Positions 6,877-13,555 are shown, numbered from the stretch's first letter. The stretch: DNA of 13,555 bases from Cyanothece sp. UBA12306 (GCA_003448685.1 DLXW01000129.1:1254-14808), one strand, 5' to 3'. Notes: generated by a model not told the origin, from the sequence alone. Numbers and translations are program-made.

Positions 6877-6904
6877 GGAAAACGTCTCAACAACCTGATT
6901 CAAT

Positions 6905-6947
6905 CTTTAATTTGCTAATTCCCCTCAGTTTCTTGGGCATATTAAAG
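6905..6947 (-). terminator. Stem-loop at the rpmB stop codon
   Basis: CTTTAAT (6941-6947 in minus sense) and ATTAAAG (6905-6911) form a 7-bp inverted repeat that includes the rpmB stop codon, with an inner CCC/GGG pairing. There is no T-run, so this may be an mRNA 3'-end structure and not a true intrinsic terminator. Confidence 0.3.
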
Positions 6948-7178
6948 CTTATTTAAGTTAATCCCAGTTTCAGCGGCCATAGCAGATAATCCTTTCTTGT
7001 CCAAGGTTTTAATAGCTTTGGTAGACAGACGCAACCTAACCCAACGGTTTCCTTCAGGCCACCAGACTCGTTTCCATTGCAAATTGGCTTCCTGTAATTT
7101 TTTAGTCCGACGGTGGGAGTGAGAAACAGCGAAAGCATTATTCGCTTTTTTACCTGTTAGTTGACATTTACGGGACAT
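6942..7178 (-). CDS. rpmB: 50S ribosomal protein L28
   Basis: L28 is a small basic protein of the large ribosomal subunit. The 78-residue product shows the full family pattern: [11 protein letters not shown] at the N-terminus, [15 protein letters not shown] (13-27), then [24 protein letters not shown] (about 40-64). Of the zinc-type cysteines only one is present (C5), so this is the form without a zinc ribbon. The start is certain: ATG 7178 has an AGGAG 8 nt upstream. It is transcribed alone or read through towards the guanylyltransferase gene 130 nt downstream, which has its own promoter. Confidence 0.97.
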   Translation of the reverse strand: MSRKCQLTGKKANNAFAVSHSHRRTKKLQEANLQWKRVWWPEGNRWVRLRLSTKAIKTLDKKGLSAMAAETGINLNKL

Positions 7179-7186
7179 AAGGAAAT

Positions 7187-7191
7187 CTCCT
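7187..7191 (-). promoter_or_regulatory. Ribosome-binding site of rpmB
   Basis: AGGAG on the minus strand, 8 nt before the ATG at 7178. It is one of the few good Shine-Dalgarno sequences in this window, as expected for a ribosomal protein gene. Confidence 0.75.
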
Positions 7192-7228
7192 GAATTTCTA
7201 GGTTAACTTTGAGATATGATCTTAAATA

Positions 7229-7257
7229 CTAGCAAATTCTTATTTTTCTCACAACTA
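7229..7257 (-). promoter_or_regulatory. Possible rpmB promoter; otherwise no coding content in the 204-nt gap
   Basis: Minus-strand TTGTGA and TAGTAT, 17 nt apart, each match four of six consensus bases, about 50 nt before rpmB. The rest of the 7179-7382 gap holds no gene. It contains only a 7-bp inverted repeat TAGGACA (7262-7268)/TGTCCTA (7351-7357) about 80 nt apart, of no clear meaning. Confidence 0.3.
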
Positions 7258-7382
7258 AAAATAGGACAGCTACATAACTATACCATAGCACTAGGCATTA
7301 CAGTTAGGATATTTTTGCTGTTCGGGCATTCTCTAAAACTAAAGTTCCATTGTCCTAAACTTTTTTATATTGCTATAAAATC

Positions 7383-8519
7383 TTAAACAATACAGTCTTT
7401 TAAACCATAAGCGACTTGTTGTTGTTCCTCAAAAGTTAGATCAGGAAACATAGGTAAAGATAATACCTCGTGAGCAGCTTTTTCTGTTATGGGAAATGAG
7501 CCAATTTGATAACCTAAATTTTGATAAACTTTCTGTAAATGCAGGGGAATGGGATAATAAATCATGGAAATAATGCTGTGTTCTTGTAACTTTTGTTTGA
7601 GATGATCTCGTTTATTTTCTGCACCATTAAAGCTATCTTCAATTAAAATTGTATATTGATTCCAAACATGATAACCCCCTGGTATTTCTTGGGGAAGTTG
7701 AATTCCTAAAATAGGTTCTAATAAATTATGATAATGCTGAGCAATTTCTCTGCGTCGTTGATTCCATTCGTCTAAATAACTTAATTTAATCTGTAAAATA
7801 GCAGCATGAATGGTATCGAGACGACTATTAATACCCACTAAATCATGATAGTAACGTTGACGGCTACCATGTTCTTTAATAGTACGAACTACATCGGCGA
7901 TCGCCGGATCATTAGTGGTAACTACCCCACCATCTCCACAAGTTCCTAAATTTTTCGTGGGAAAAAAGCTAAAACAGCCAATATGTCCGATATTTCCTAC
8001 TTTTTCCCCGTCCCACATCGCCCCTGTTGCTTGGGCGCAGTCTTCGATCACATAGAGATCATGATGATGGGCAATTTGCATTAGTCGGCTCATATTGACA
8101 GGTTGACCGAACAAATGAACGGGTATAATGGCTTTAGTTCGGGGAGTAATGGCAGCTTCTAGAAGATTAAGGTCAAAATTAAAGGTATTGCGGTCAATAT
8201 CAATAAAAACTGGTTTTGCCCCTGTTAAGGTGATAGTTTCTGCTGTAGCGATGAAAGTGAAGGGAGTGGTAATTACTTCGTCCCCTGGTCCAATATTTAA
8301 GGCACGTAAGGCTAATAATAGGGCATCAGTACCAGAATTACAGCCGATACAGTATTTTGTTCCCACAAACTGGCTAAACTGTTTTTCAAAATCATCTACA
8401 GTTTGACCTCCAATATAGCGACCAGACCGGAGAACCTCGAGAACGGCAGTCTCTATGGCCTCGCTAATAGGTCTATGTTGACGGACTAAATCTACAGGGG
8501 GAATCGTATTCACTCGCAA
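7383..8519 (-). CDS. DegT/DnrJ/EryC1/StrS family sugar aminotransferase
   Basis: A PLP enzyme that transfers an amino group, usually from glutamate, to a keto-sugar nucleotide during synthesis of amino sugars for surface glycans. Counted from the TTG at 8519, the family marks are IPPVDL (6-11), GRYIGG (33-38), CNSGTDAL (60-67), FGQP (137-140), cofactor Asp in VIEDCAQ (D160) and the Schiff-base lysine in FFPTKNLG (K189) followed by GCGDGG-like residues. Length (about 376-378) is normal. The exact substrate cannot be told; 3-amino-sugar transaminases such as WbpE/FdtB types are the closest in feel. Start is odd: a TAA directly precedes the TTG at 8519. GTG 8513, giving MNTIPPVDL, is equally likely. 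The only ATG with a good ribosome-binding site (8526) is out of frame. Divergent from alr. Confidence 0.88.
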   Translation of the reverse strand: MRVNTIPPVDLVRQHRPISEAIETAVLEVLRSGRYIGGQTVDDFEKQFSQFVGTKYCIGCNSGTDALLLALRALNIGPGDEVITTPFTFIATAETITLTGAKPVFIDIDRNTFNFDLNLLEAAITPRTKAIIPVHLFGQPVNMSRLMQIAHHHDLYVIEDCAQATGAMWDGEKVGNIGHIGCFSFFPTKNLGTCGDGGVVTTNDPAIADVVRTIKEHGSRQRYYHDLVGINSRLDTIHAAILQIKLSYLDEWNQRRREIAQHYHNLLEPILGIQLPQEIPGGYHVWNQYTILIEDSFNGAENKRDHLKQKLQEHSIISMIYYPIPLHLQKVYQNLGYQIGSFPITEKAAHEVLSLPMFPDLTFEEQQQVAYGLKDCIV

Positions 8520-8523
8520 TTAC

Positions 8524-8538
8524 CATAAATTTATCCTT
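8524..8538 (-). promoter_or_regulatory. Ribosome-binding site and ATG out of frame with degT
   Basis: Minus-strand AAGGA (8534-8538) sits 7 nt before an ATG (8524-8526), ideal spacing. That ATG opens a 17-codon frame ending at 8473 that overlaps the aminotransferase start in a different frame. It could be a leader peptide coupled to the TTG/GTG start, or the mark of a one-base indel just after the true start codon. Confidence 0.35.
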
Positions 8539-8570
8539 CATGAAAGCAAATTTTTGACTTAAAATCAATA

Positions 8571-8585
8571 AGATCACTGTGATCT
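8571..8585. promoter_or_regulatory. Perfect palindrome in the degT/alr divergent region
   Basis: AGATCACTGTGATCT is a perfect 7-bp inverted repeat around one central base, about 50 nt from the degT start and about 36 nt upstream of the alr -35 candidate. It suits a dimeric regulator. It is not the TGTGA-N6-TCACA of CRP proteins nor GTA-N8-TAC of NtcA. The 215-nt divergent gap (8520-8734) has no gene. Confidence 0.4.
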
Positions 8586-8620
8586 GTGGCCCTGTTCCCG
8601 GTTTGCTTTGGTGAAACGAG

Positions 8621-8648
8621 TTGACTTTTCCGGAACTTTTGCTAAATT
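8621..8648 (+). promoter_or_regulatory. Candidate alr promoter
   Basis: TTGACT (8621-8626) and TAAATT (8643-8648), 16 nt apart. A second -10-like TATATT lies at 8664-8669 without a good -35. A start near 8655 would leave a leader of about 80 nt. Confidence 0.4.
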
Positions 8649-8734
8649 AAGCATATCTTGAGGTATATTAGCAACTTCTAGGGAAAGGTGAATTAATTAA
8701 AGCCTTGTGGTGAGTGTGTTTGGAGTGAAGAATT

Positions 8735-9961
8735 ATGTTAAGTCAAGAATTAGAAACTGGTTTTATTAGAAAAAATCGCTACGATTACCATTTATCAGAA
8801 ATTATTCGTCAAAGGGCTTGGGTAGAGATCGATCAAGGGGCGTTAATTCACAACGTAGAACAAATTAAAGGCTTATTATCCCCTGAAACGGGTTTAATGG
8901 CGGTAGTCAAAGCAGATGCCTATGGTCATGGTGCCATAAAAATAGCCCAAACGGCTTTAGAAGCAGGGGCAAATGGGTTAGCCATTGCTACCCTAGGAGA
9001 AGGTATTGAACTGCGAGAAGCTGGAATTTGGGCACCTATAGTTATTTTAGGGGCAATTAATACTCCAGAAGAAATCAGAGCGATCGCCCATTGGCAACTC
9101 CAACCTACTCTGTGTAACTCCCAACAAGCCTTAGTCTTTTCTGATACTCTCAGTAAGCTAGAACAGTCTCTTCCAGTCCATCTTAAGCTAGATACGGGAA
9201 TGTCTCGTCTGGGAACTCCTTGGCATCAAGCCATTGATTTTGTTAACCTAGTTGCCCAATTACCCCATCTCAAAATTGCCAGCATCTACTCCCATTTAGC
9301 TACAGCAGATGATCGAGATAGTACCGAAATGAACCGACAGCAACAACGGTTTGAAGAGGCGATCAACCAGTTAAAAAGTCACGGGTTTTCACTTCCTCCC
9401 CTCCACTTAGCCAATTCTGCTGCCACTTTAATTAATCCTAACTTACACTATGATTTAGTAAGGGTTGGTTTAGCTTTGTATGGATTATATCCTGCGCCCC
9501 ATTTACGTTCTGTAACGAGTTTAAAACCCGTATTGCAAGTTAAAGCCAAGGTAACCCAAGTTAAGACTATTCCTCCAGGAACAGGTATTAGTTATGGCCA
9601 TCAATTTGTTAGCGATCGCACGATGGATGTAGCAGTGGTGGGTATTGGTTATGCTGATGGGGTTCCCCGTAACCTGTCTAATTCCCTCGAAGTTTTAATT
9701 CGGGGACAACGGGTTGGGCAAATTGGGGCAATTACCATGGATCAATTAATGTTAGATGTGAGCAATATTCCCAATCTCCAAGTTGGTGAAGTGGTAACAT
9801 TAATTGGTAAAGATGGAGATCTAGAAATTACTGCTGATGATTGGGCTAATAAATTAGGAACAATTTCTTGGGAAATTCTCTGCGGTTTTAAACATCGACT
9901 ACCCCGAATTATGGTCAATACTTCCAGTCAAAAATTGGAGAAATTAAGTAGTCTGACATAA
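8735..9961 (+). CDS. alr: Alanine racemase
   Basis: A PLP enzyme that interconverts L- and D-alanine, supplying D-Ala for peptidoglycan in the cytoplasm. The 408-residue product has an alanine racemase TIM barrel and a C-terminal beta domain. The Schiff-base lysine is K59 in AVVKADAYGHGA, and the second catalytic base is Y287 in TGISYGHQF. Other family marks are WVEIDQGALIHN (29-40), HLKLDTGMSRLG (149-160), LVRVGLALYG (241-250), VGIGYADG (302-309) and GAITMDQLMLDV (331-342). The N-terminus carries about 25 residues more than compact bacterial enzymes, typical variation for the family. ATG 8735 is supported by a GGAG 9 nt upstream. It contains two HIP1 sites (9080, 9612). Divergent from the aminotransferase gene and not obviously in an operon. 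Confidence 0.96.
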   Translation: MLSQELETGFIRKNRYDYHLSEIIRQRAWVEIDQGALIHNVEQIKGLLSPETGLMAVVKADAYGHGAIKIAQTALEAGANGLAIATLGEGIELREAGIWAPIVILGAINTPEEIRAIAHWQLQPTLCNSQQALVFSDTLSKLEQSLPVHLKLDTGMSRLGTPWHQAIDFVNLVAQLPHLKIASIYSHLATADDRDSTEMNRQQQRFEEAINQLKSHGFSLPPLHLANSAATLINPNLHYDLVRVGLALYGLYPAPHLRSVTSLKPVLQVKAKVTQVKTIPPGTGISYGHQFVSDRTMDVAVVGIGYADGVPRNLSNSLEVLIRGQRVGQIGAITMDQLMLDVSNIPNLQVGEVVTLIGKDGDLEITADDWANKLGTISWEILCGFKHRLPRIMVNTSSQKLEKLSSLT

Positions 9962-10068
9962 ATAAAATAAAATGAATTGTCTGAAGAAATGTTTTGCAGT
10001 CATAACCTCTCTCCCTACTCCGAAGCTCACTTCACAATAACGTTTATTTTTGTCCAGGTACTTATCTA

Positions 10069-10698
10069 ATGCTGACTATTTTTAACAAACCAATGGACTT
10101 ATTACCTGGAAGTTGTGCTGTGTTGCATGACCTAAGTTGGCAGGATTATGAGAACTTTTTAGCGGTTAATTTCCACCGTCATTATCGTGCTAATTACTAC
10201 CAAAATACCCTTTTTATCGTGGTTCCTTTACCTGAACATGAACGTCCTAACCGACTCATTGCTGATTTAGTTAAAGAATTGCTAGATTATCAAGGTCGGG
10301 ACTGGGATGACTTTGGTTCAACTACTTTTAGGAAACAAGCAAAAAATGCTGGAGTTGAACCTGATTCAAGTTTTTATATTGAAAATTATAATTTAGTTTC
10401 TCAATGTCGCCGCATTAATCTCGAAGAATTTCCACCCCCTGATTTGGTAATTGAATCCGATGTTACTTCTTTAACAAAGCTTGATACTTACAAAGCATTG
10501 GAAGTGCCAGAAGTTTGGATATATCAAGGGGATAAATTGCAAATTTATCTCTACAGTAAAAATAATTATTTGGAATCAGAAACTAGCGGTCAATTTCCTA
10601 ATGTTGATGTTAAGTCATTGATTGAAAAATTGGTTCCTAAAATTTTTACTGGAGTTCCATCAAGTCAAATTAGAAAACAATTCAGACAACAATTATAG
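10069..10698 (+). CDS. Uma2 family (DUF820) putative endonuclease
   Basis: Uma2 proteins have a PD-(D/E)xK nuclease-like fold, occur in many copies in cyanobacterial genomes, and have no settled role. The 209-residue product has an N-terminal LSWQDYENFLA tract, then the family turns GVEPDSSFYI (95-104), PPDLVIES (123-130), K137 and Y141, and PEVWIY (147-152). Candidate catalytic residues are D125, E129 and K137 (inferred from the fold). The C-terminal 40 residues are basic and variable. ATG 10069 is the first in frame and has only a weak AGG upstream. It stands alone between alr and a convergent gene. The 107-nt gap before it shows no convincing promoter. Confidence 0.85.
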   Translation: MLTIFNKPMDLLPGSCAVLHDLSWQDYENFLAVNFHRHYRANYYQNTLFIVVPLPEHERPNRLIADLVKELLDYQGRDWDDFGSTTFRKQAKNAGVEPDSSFYIENYNLVSQCRRINLEEFPPPDLVIESDVTSLTKLDTYKALEVPEVWIYQGDKLQIYLYSKNNYLESETSGQFPNVDVKSLIEKLVPKIFTGVPSSQIRKQFRQQL

Positions 10699-10883
10699 CA
10701 ACCGCCAAGACAGTTAGGACATTTTCGGGTTCCCTACTTCCTTCAAACCATAATTTATAACAGCGAGTATAAAACTTATGGATGTCATTCCAACTAACTA
10801 GGATATCCCTAAAAATTCAATAACCACCAAGGAGATCATTTTGCTCTACTTTCTTAATAAAAAATGTCATTTTCATCTCCAAA

Positions 10884-11753
10884 TTAGCGATTTCTAATAA
10901 TTTGTTGAATCATCTGATTAGCTTGGGAACTATAACCCCCACCAAAAAGATTAAAATGATTGAGAATATGATAAAGATTATAGAGAGTTTTGCGTTTTTG
11001 ATAGCCTGGTTCTAAAGGGAAAACCTCTTCATAACCCCGATAAAAAGACCCTGGAAACCCTCCAAAAAGTTCCGTCATAGCCAAATCAACTTCATGATCT
11101 CCATGATAGGTTGCAGGGTCTAAGATAACTGGTTCTCCGTCTTGAGTGACTGCTACATTTCCTGACCATAAATCTCCATGTACCAAAGAAGGTTGGGGTT
11201 GTCTATCCCTTAAAGCATCCCTTACCATAGCTACCACTTGACTATATTCAGGGAAATTTCCTCCTCTGCGTCTAGCTAATTTCAACTGATAACCGATGCG
11301 ATATTCAGCAAAAAAATCAGCCCAATTTTCAGTCCAAGTATTAATTTGAGGAGTAGAACCAATAGTATTATTGCGTTCCCAACCAAATTTAGATGAACCT
11401 TGAACCTGGTGCATTTTGGCCAACTGTTTTCCCATTTGCGTCCAAGATTGATTGGTTCCTCGGCCAAATTCTAACCATTCAAGAACAATATAACTCGCCC
11501 TATCAGCCATACCCCAACAAATAGGTTGAGGAATACGAATAGTATTAGTAGCTAACATTTGCTTTAATCCTAATGCTTCAGCAGCAAACATTTCTACCTG
11601 AGAAGCTTGGTTAATCTTAACAAAATAAGTAACTTCTTCTCCGGTTAAAGCATATCCTTGATTAATACAACCTCCACTTACAGAACGTTGTTTTTTAATC
11701 TCAAAATTACGTCCAGTGGTTTGGGTAATATGTTCAGCAATTTGTGTCCACAT
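10884..11753 (-). CDS. Fructosamine kinase family protein
   Basis: Members phosphorylate the sugar of ketoamines (fructosamine, ribulosamine or erythrulosamine adducts on amines and proteins), which destabilises the adduct and so repairs glycation. The 289-residue aminoglycoside-phosphotransferase-like kinase shows SGGCINQGYAL (26-36) as nucleotide loop, K46 in YFVKIN, E92 in YIVLEWLEFG, the catalytic loop HGDLWSGN (192-199, D194) and metal-binding D212 in ILDPATYHGDHEVDLAM, the strongest family signature. Length is typical. ATG 11753 is used. It lies 36 nt downstream of the M16 peptidase gene on the same strand, so the two may be co-transcribed. The physiological substrate is not known from sequence. 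Confidence 0.92.
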   Translation of the reverse strand: MWTQIAEHITQTTGRNFEIKKQRSVSGGCINQGYALTGEEVTYFVKINQASQVEMFAAEALGLKQMLATNTIRIPQPICWGMADRASYIVLEWLEFGRGTNQSWTQMGKQLAKMHQVQGSSKFGWERNNTIGSTPQINTWTENWADFFAEYRIGYQLKLARRRGGNFPEYSQVVAMVRDALRDRQPQPSLVHGDLWSGNVAVTQDGEPVILDPATYHGDHEVDLAMTELFGGFPGSFYRGYEEVFPLEPGYQKRKTLYNLYHILNHFNLFGGGYSSQANQMIQQIIRNR

Positions 11754-11768
11754 TTTAATTAGCGTAAA

Positions 11769-11789
11769 CAGTAATCAGTAATCAGTAAT
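11769..11789. repeat. Three tandem heptamers, CAGTAAT
   Basis: CAGTAAT is repeated three times without error between the M16 peptidase stop and the fructosamine kinase start. It resembles the short tandem heptamer repeats known from cyanobacterial intergenic DNA. No function is implied. Confidence 0.75.
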
Positions 11790-13076
11790 TTATTGAACCT
11801 TAGGACGCACTATAGTAATCCCATAAGCATTAGAAGTTAAGTAATTTTGGGCAGCCCTTTGAATATCTTCTAAACTTAAAGATTGAATACGCTCAGGATA
11901 GGTTAAAGCTGGTTCTAAATCTTGCAATTGAGAATAATAATACCCATAAAGATTAGCCCGATCGCTTGGACGTTCATTGCCAAAAATAAATCGATTAGCT
12001 ACTTGAGTCCTGACCCGAATTAATTCTTGTTCTGTTACTGATTCTCTTTGAATTTGAACAAGATGTTCAGTAATTCTTTTTTCTACTTCTGGAATATTTT
12101 CTGGAGGTAATTGGGCAGAAATATAAAATACTCCTTGAATATTTTGGGTCATATTACTAACGCCAATACGAGACACCAAACCTAGATCTTCACGCAAATC
12201 TCGAAATAGTCGTGATACCTTTCCTTGTCCTAAAATAACCGCTAAAACATCTAAGGCGTAGGTTTGGTCCAAATCAATCAACCCAGGAACTCGCCACATC
12301 ATTACTAAACGAGCTTGGTGTAACTGATTATCTTCATATTCTTGGCGTACCACCTCTGTAAAAGGTTTTTCAGGAGATAGTTGGCAATTATACTGTTGAT
12401 TTGCCTGAGAAAACGAATTTGTTTGATTAAATCCCTGGGTTACAATGTCAATTAATTCTTCTACGCTCAGATTACCCACGGCTACTGCTGTTACTGATGC
12501 TGGATGATACCAGTCCTCATGAAAATCCCGCATCTGCTGCGGGGTTAAATCTTGAATCACCGATGCCGATCCGAGAACCCGACGACGATAGGGTAACTCT
12601 TCAAAACAAGTCTCCATGGCGCGATAAAAGACGCGACGACGAGGACTGTCTTCTGACCGACGAATTTCTTCTAATACAACCGATTTTTCCCTTTCAAAAG
12701 CCTGATCAGGGATAATAGGATTAAAAACTATATCTAATTGCAATGGTGCGAGTTCAGCGAAATCTTGGGGTGCTGTTGTAATGTAATAATGGGTGTATTC
12801 TTGGGCTGTTGCTGCATTGGTCACTGCCCCCTTTTGTTCGATTAATTGCTCAAATTGCCCATTATTTAGCCTATCGGTTCCTTTAAAGACCATATGTTCA
12901 AGAAAATGAGCCATCCCATTAATTTTATTTGATTCTAAGGCAGAACCAACCTTAAGCCATATATTGAGATTAACTGCTTCAATAGGCATCTGTTCTGCCA
13001 CGATAGTCAACCCATTGGCAAGAGTTTTAATGGTTGGAGTATTCAAAGCAGAAGCTTTAAGCAAGGTTGCAGTCAT
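11790..13076 (-). CDS. M16 family zinc metallopeptidase
   Basis: A pitrilysin/processing-peptidase-type enzyme. The 428-residue product has the inverted zinc motif HFLEH (57-61; ligands H57 and H61, catalytic E60). The third ligand is E137 in SVVLEEIRR, exactly 76 residues after H61 as the family requires, so the active site looks intact. The second, non-catalytic M16 domain runs from about residue 215, with LHQARLVMMWRVPG and the late RANLYGYYYSQL tract. Length fits the single-polypeptide bacterial class (about 400-430) that forms homo- or heterodimers. No signal peptide is visible, so it is probably cytoplasmic. A partner M16 gene, often nearby in cyanobacteria, is not in this window. ATG 13076 begins MTATLLK. 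The fructosamine kinase gene follows after 36 nt. Confidence 0.95.
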   Translation of the reverse strand: MTATLLKASALNTPTIKTLANGLTIVAEQMPIEAVNLNIWLKVGSALESNKINGMAHFLEHMVFKGTDRLNNGQFEQLIEQKGAVTNAATAQEYTHYYITTAPQDFAELAPLQLDIVFNPIIPDQAFEREKSVVLEEIRRSEDSPRRRVFYRAMETCFEELPYRRRVLGSASVIQDLTPQQMRDFHEDWYHPASVTAVAVGNLSVEELIDIVTQGFNQTNSFSQANQQYNCQLSPEKPFTEVVRQEYEDNQLHQARLVMMWRVPGLIDLDQTYALDVLAVILGQGKVSRLFRDLREDLGLVSRIGVSNMTQNIQGVFYISAQLPPENIPEVEKRITEHLVQIQRESVTEQELIRVRTQVANRFIFGNERPSDRANLYGYYYSQLQDLEPALTYPERIQSLSLEDIQRAAQNYLTSNAYGITIVRPKVQ

Positions 13077-13111
13077 GGATTATTTTTAATTGAAATGGCT
13101 ATATCACCATC

Positions 13112-13139
13112 TTAATATCCCTTTGCTCAAGTCAGTCAA
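13112..13139 (-). promoter_or_regulatory. Candidate promoter of the M16 peptidase gene
   Basis: Minus-strand TTGACT (13134-13139) and TATTAA (13112-13117), 16 nt apart, lie about 36-63 nt before the ATG in the short gap after the upstream gene. Confidence 0.35.
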
Positions 13140-13150
13140 ACCTTTAAGTT

Positions 13151-13456
13151 CTAATAATTCTTTATTCTTTGTCCTTGCCAAATTCTCCATCCTAGTTTAA
13201 GCAGACGCAAAATTTTTTTGACTTGTCGAATTTGTCGCCGAAGTTTTTTATACTTTTGCCTAAGTTGAGAAGTTTCTTGTTGTTTAGCGATGATAAGATC
13301 TGGAGCTTGAGCAAAAACTCGATGCAGACAAAGTTCAAGTTTGGTCAAATTTCTGGTTAATTGAAGCAAAAAATTATGGAATTTACAAAGACGAAAAATT
13401 AGATAGCAGTTGCCAAGGGTAAGCAGTAAATTGCAAAATACAACGAAGGGAAGCAT
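13151..13456 (-). CDS. Small membrane-anchored basic protein of unknown function
   Basis: I do not recognise a family. The 101-residue product has an N-terminal hydrophobic segment (about 1-22) that could be a signal anchor, then an amphipathic region, and a strongly basic, Lys/Arg/Gln-rich stretch (about 58-95: QLRQKYKKLRRQIRQVKKIL) with heptad-like leucine/isoleucine spacing, probably a coiled coil or nucleic-acid or membrane-surface helix. Five cysteines or fewer, no enzyme motif. ATG 13456 is the only sensible start. It lies 74 nt upstream of the M16 peptidase gene on the same strand and is divergent from tRNA-Ala. A reading frame of 101 codons in low-GC DNA with coherent hydrophobic/basic layout is likely real. 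Confidence 0.65.
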   Translation of the reverse strand: MLPFVVFCNLLLTLGNCYLIFRLCKFHNFLLQLTRNLTKLELCLHRVFAQAPDLIIAKQQETSQLRQKYKKLRRQIRQVKKILRLLKLGWRIWQGQRIKNY

Positions 13457-13464
13457 TTATTAAA

Positions 13465-13473
13465 TGTTATAAT
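13465..13473 (+). promoter_or_regulatory. Extended -10 promoter of tRNA-Ala
   Basis: TGTTATAAT is a perfect extended -10 (TG-n-TATAAT). A start near 13480 would give a leader of about 15 nt. There is no good -35, which fits the extended -10 type. Confidence 0.6.
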
Positions 13474-13494
13474 GATTGATCGCACCAATATTAT

Positions 13495-13555
13495 GGGGAA
13501 TTAGCTCAGCTGGTAGAGTGCTGCGATCGCACCGCAGAGGTCAGGGGTTCGAATC
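13495..13555 (+). tRNA. tRNA-Ala (anticodon CGC), cut by the window end
   Basis: 5' acceptor strand GGGGAAT 13495-13501; D-stem 13504-13507/13516-13519 with one G-U; anticodon stem CTGCG/CGCAG 13521-13525/13533-13537; the loop places CGC at 13528-13530 with U33 before and A37 after. The T-arm starts AGGGG TTCGAAT, and the last 12 nt or so fall outside. The anticodon pairs with GCG only. Loop position 32 is A and 38 is C. A HIP1 octamer covers 13523-13530, i.e. part of the stem and the anticodon. Confidence 0.93.

Noticed and set aside
6953..7138. Alternative frame inside rpmB
   Set aside because: It is the shadow of the ribosomal protein gene.
7300..7315. ACAGTTAGGATATTTT here and ACAGTTAGGACATTTT at 10710-10725, both intergenic
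   Set aside because: A 15 of 16 match is near what chance gives in 13 kb of A/T-rich DNA, and the flanks do not match, so I do not call it a dispersed repeat.
8128..8406. Plus-strand open frame of 92 codons inside degT
   Set aside because: It lies antisense to a well-supported aminotransferase, and its composition follows from the opposite strand.
10069..10698. Uma2 gene as a sign of a mobile or defence element
   Set aside because: These genes are common and scattered in cyanobacteria. No flanking repeats, transposase or toxin-antitoxin partner is visible.
10699..10883. Possible terminator or small RNA in the convergent gap (GGAGAT/ATCTCC, 10831-10836 and 10875-10880)
   Set aside because: The stem is only 6 bp with a loop near 38 nt and no T-run follows. 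I see nothing else in this gap.
11282..11467. Alternative frame inside the fructosamine kinase gene
   Set aside because: It is a shadow frame and lacks any signal of its own.
12497..12715. Plus-strand open frame inside the M16 peptidase gene
   Set aside because: It is antisense to a gene with intact catalytic motifs; no start signal or recognisable domain.

Overview
The window looks like chromosomal DNA of a low-GC (roughly 37%, estimated by eye) unicellular cyanobacterium of the Crocosphaera/Cyanothece type. The genus is inferred. The phylum rests on six HIP1 octamers (GCGATCGC near 1023, 3423, 7897, 9080, 9612 and 13523), a short cyanobacterial-type RpoZ, a DUF1818 protein that I know only from cyanobacteria, and a long-form UbiB/ABC1 kinase. 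Most of the region is ordinary core and housekeeping sequence. I see no insertion sequence, CRISPR array or prophage.

Layout. 1-1508 (+): a probable terminator of an upstream gene, then rpoZ, a one-pass membrane protein of unknown function and a DUF1818 protein (the last two overlap by ATGA), then tRNA-Pro(GGG), whose likely promoter lies in the end of the DUF1818 gene. 1550-8519 (-): a ubiB-like kinase with an intrinsic terminator, a damaged signalling locus (3402-5704), mannose-1-phosphate guanylyltransferase, rpmB (L28) and a DegT-type sugar aminotransferase. A 215-bp divergent promoter region separates the aminotransferase from alr (alanine racemase, +), which is followed by a lone Uma2-family gene (+). 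10884-13456 (-): fructosamine-kinase-family protein, M16 zinc peptidase and a small membrane/coiled-coil protein. The window ends inside a tRNA-Ala(CGC) (+) that has a HIP1 site in its anticodon arm.

How the genes relate. GDP-mannose synthesis and the DegT aminotransferase both feed nucleotide-sugar and surface-polysaccharide chemistry, and alr feeds peptidoglycan, so the middle of the window leans to cell-envelope precursors without forming one operon. The signalling genes at 3402-5704 would once have encoded a membrane hybrid histidine kinase and a receiver-PAS-GGDEF diguanylate cyclase.

Main result of the hunt: that signalling locus is decaying. The hybrid kinase has lost its whole middle (rest of the sensor, histidine kinase, first half of the receiver) by an in-frame fusion near 5267. 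The neighbouring cyclase is split by an apparent one-base insertion near 4176. I did not find a convincing undescribed system. The other leads are small: a perfect palindrome in the degT/alr intergenic region, an inverted repeat centred on the -35 box of the guanylyltransferase gene, a well-placed ribosome-binding site and ATG out of frame with degT, and two uncharacterised proteins apparently co-transcribed with rpoZ.
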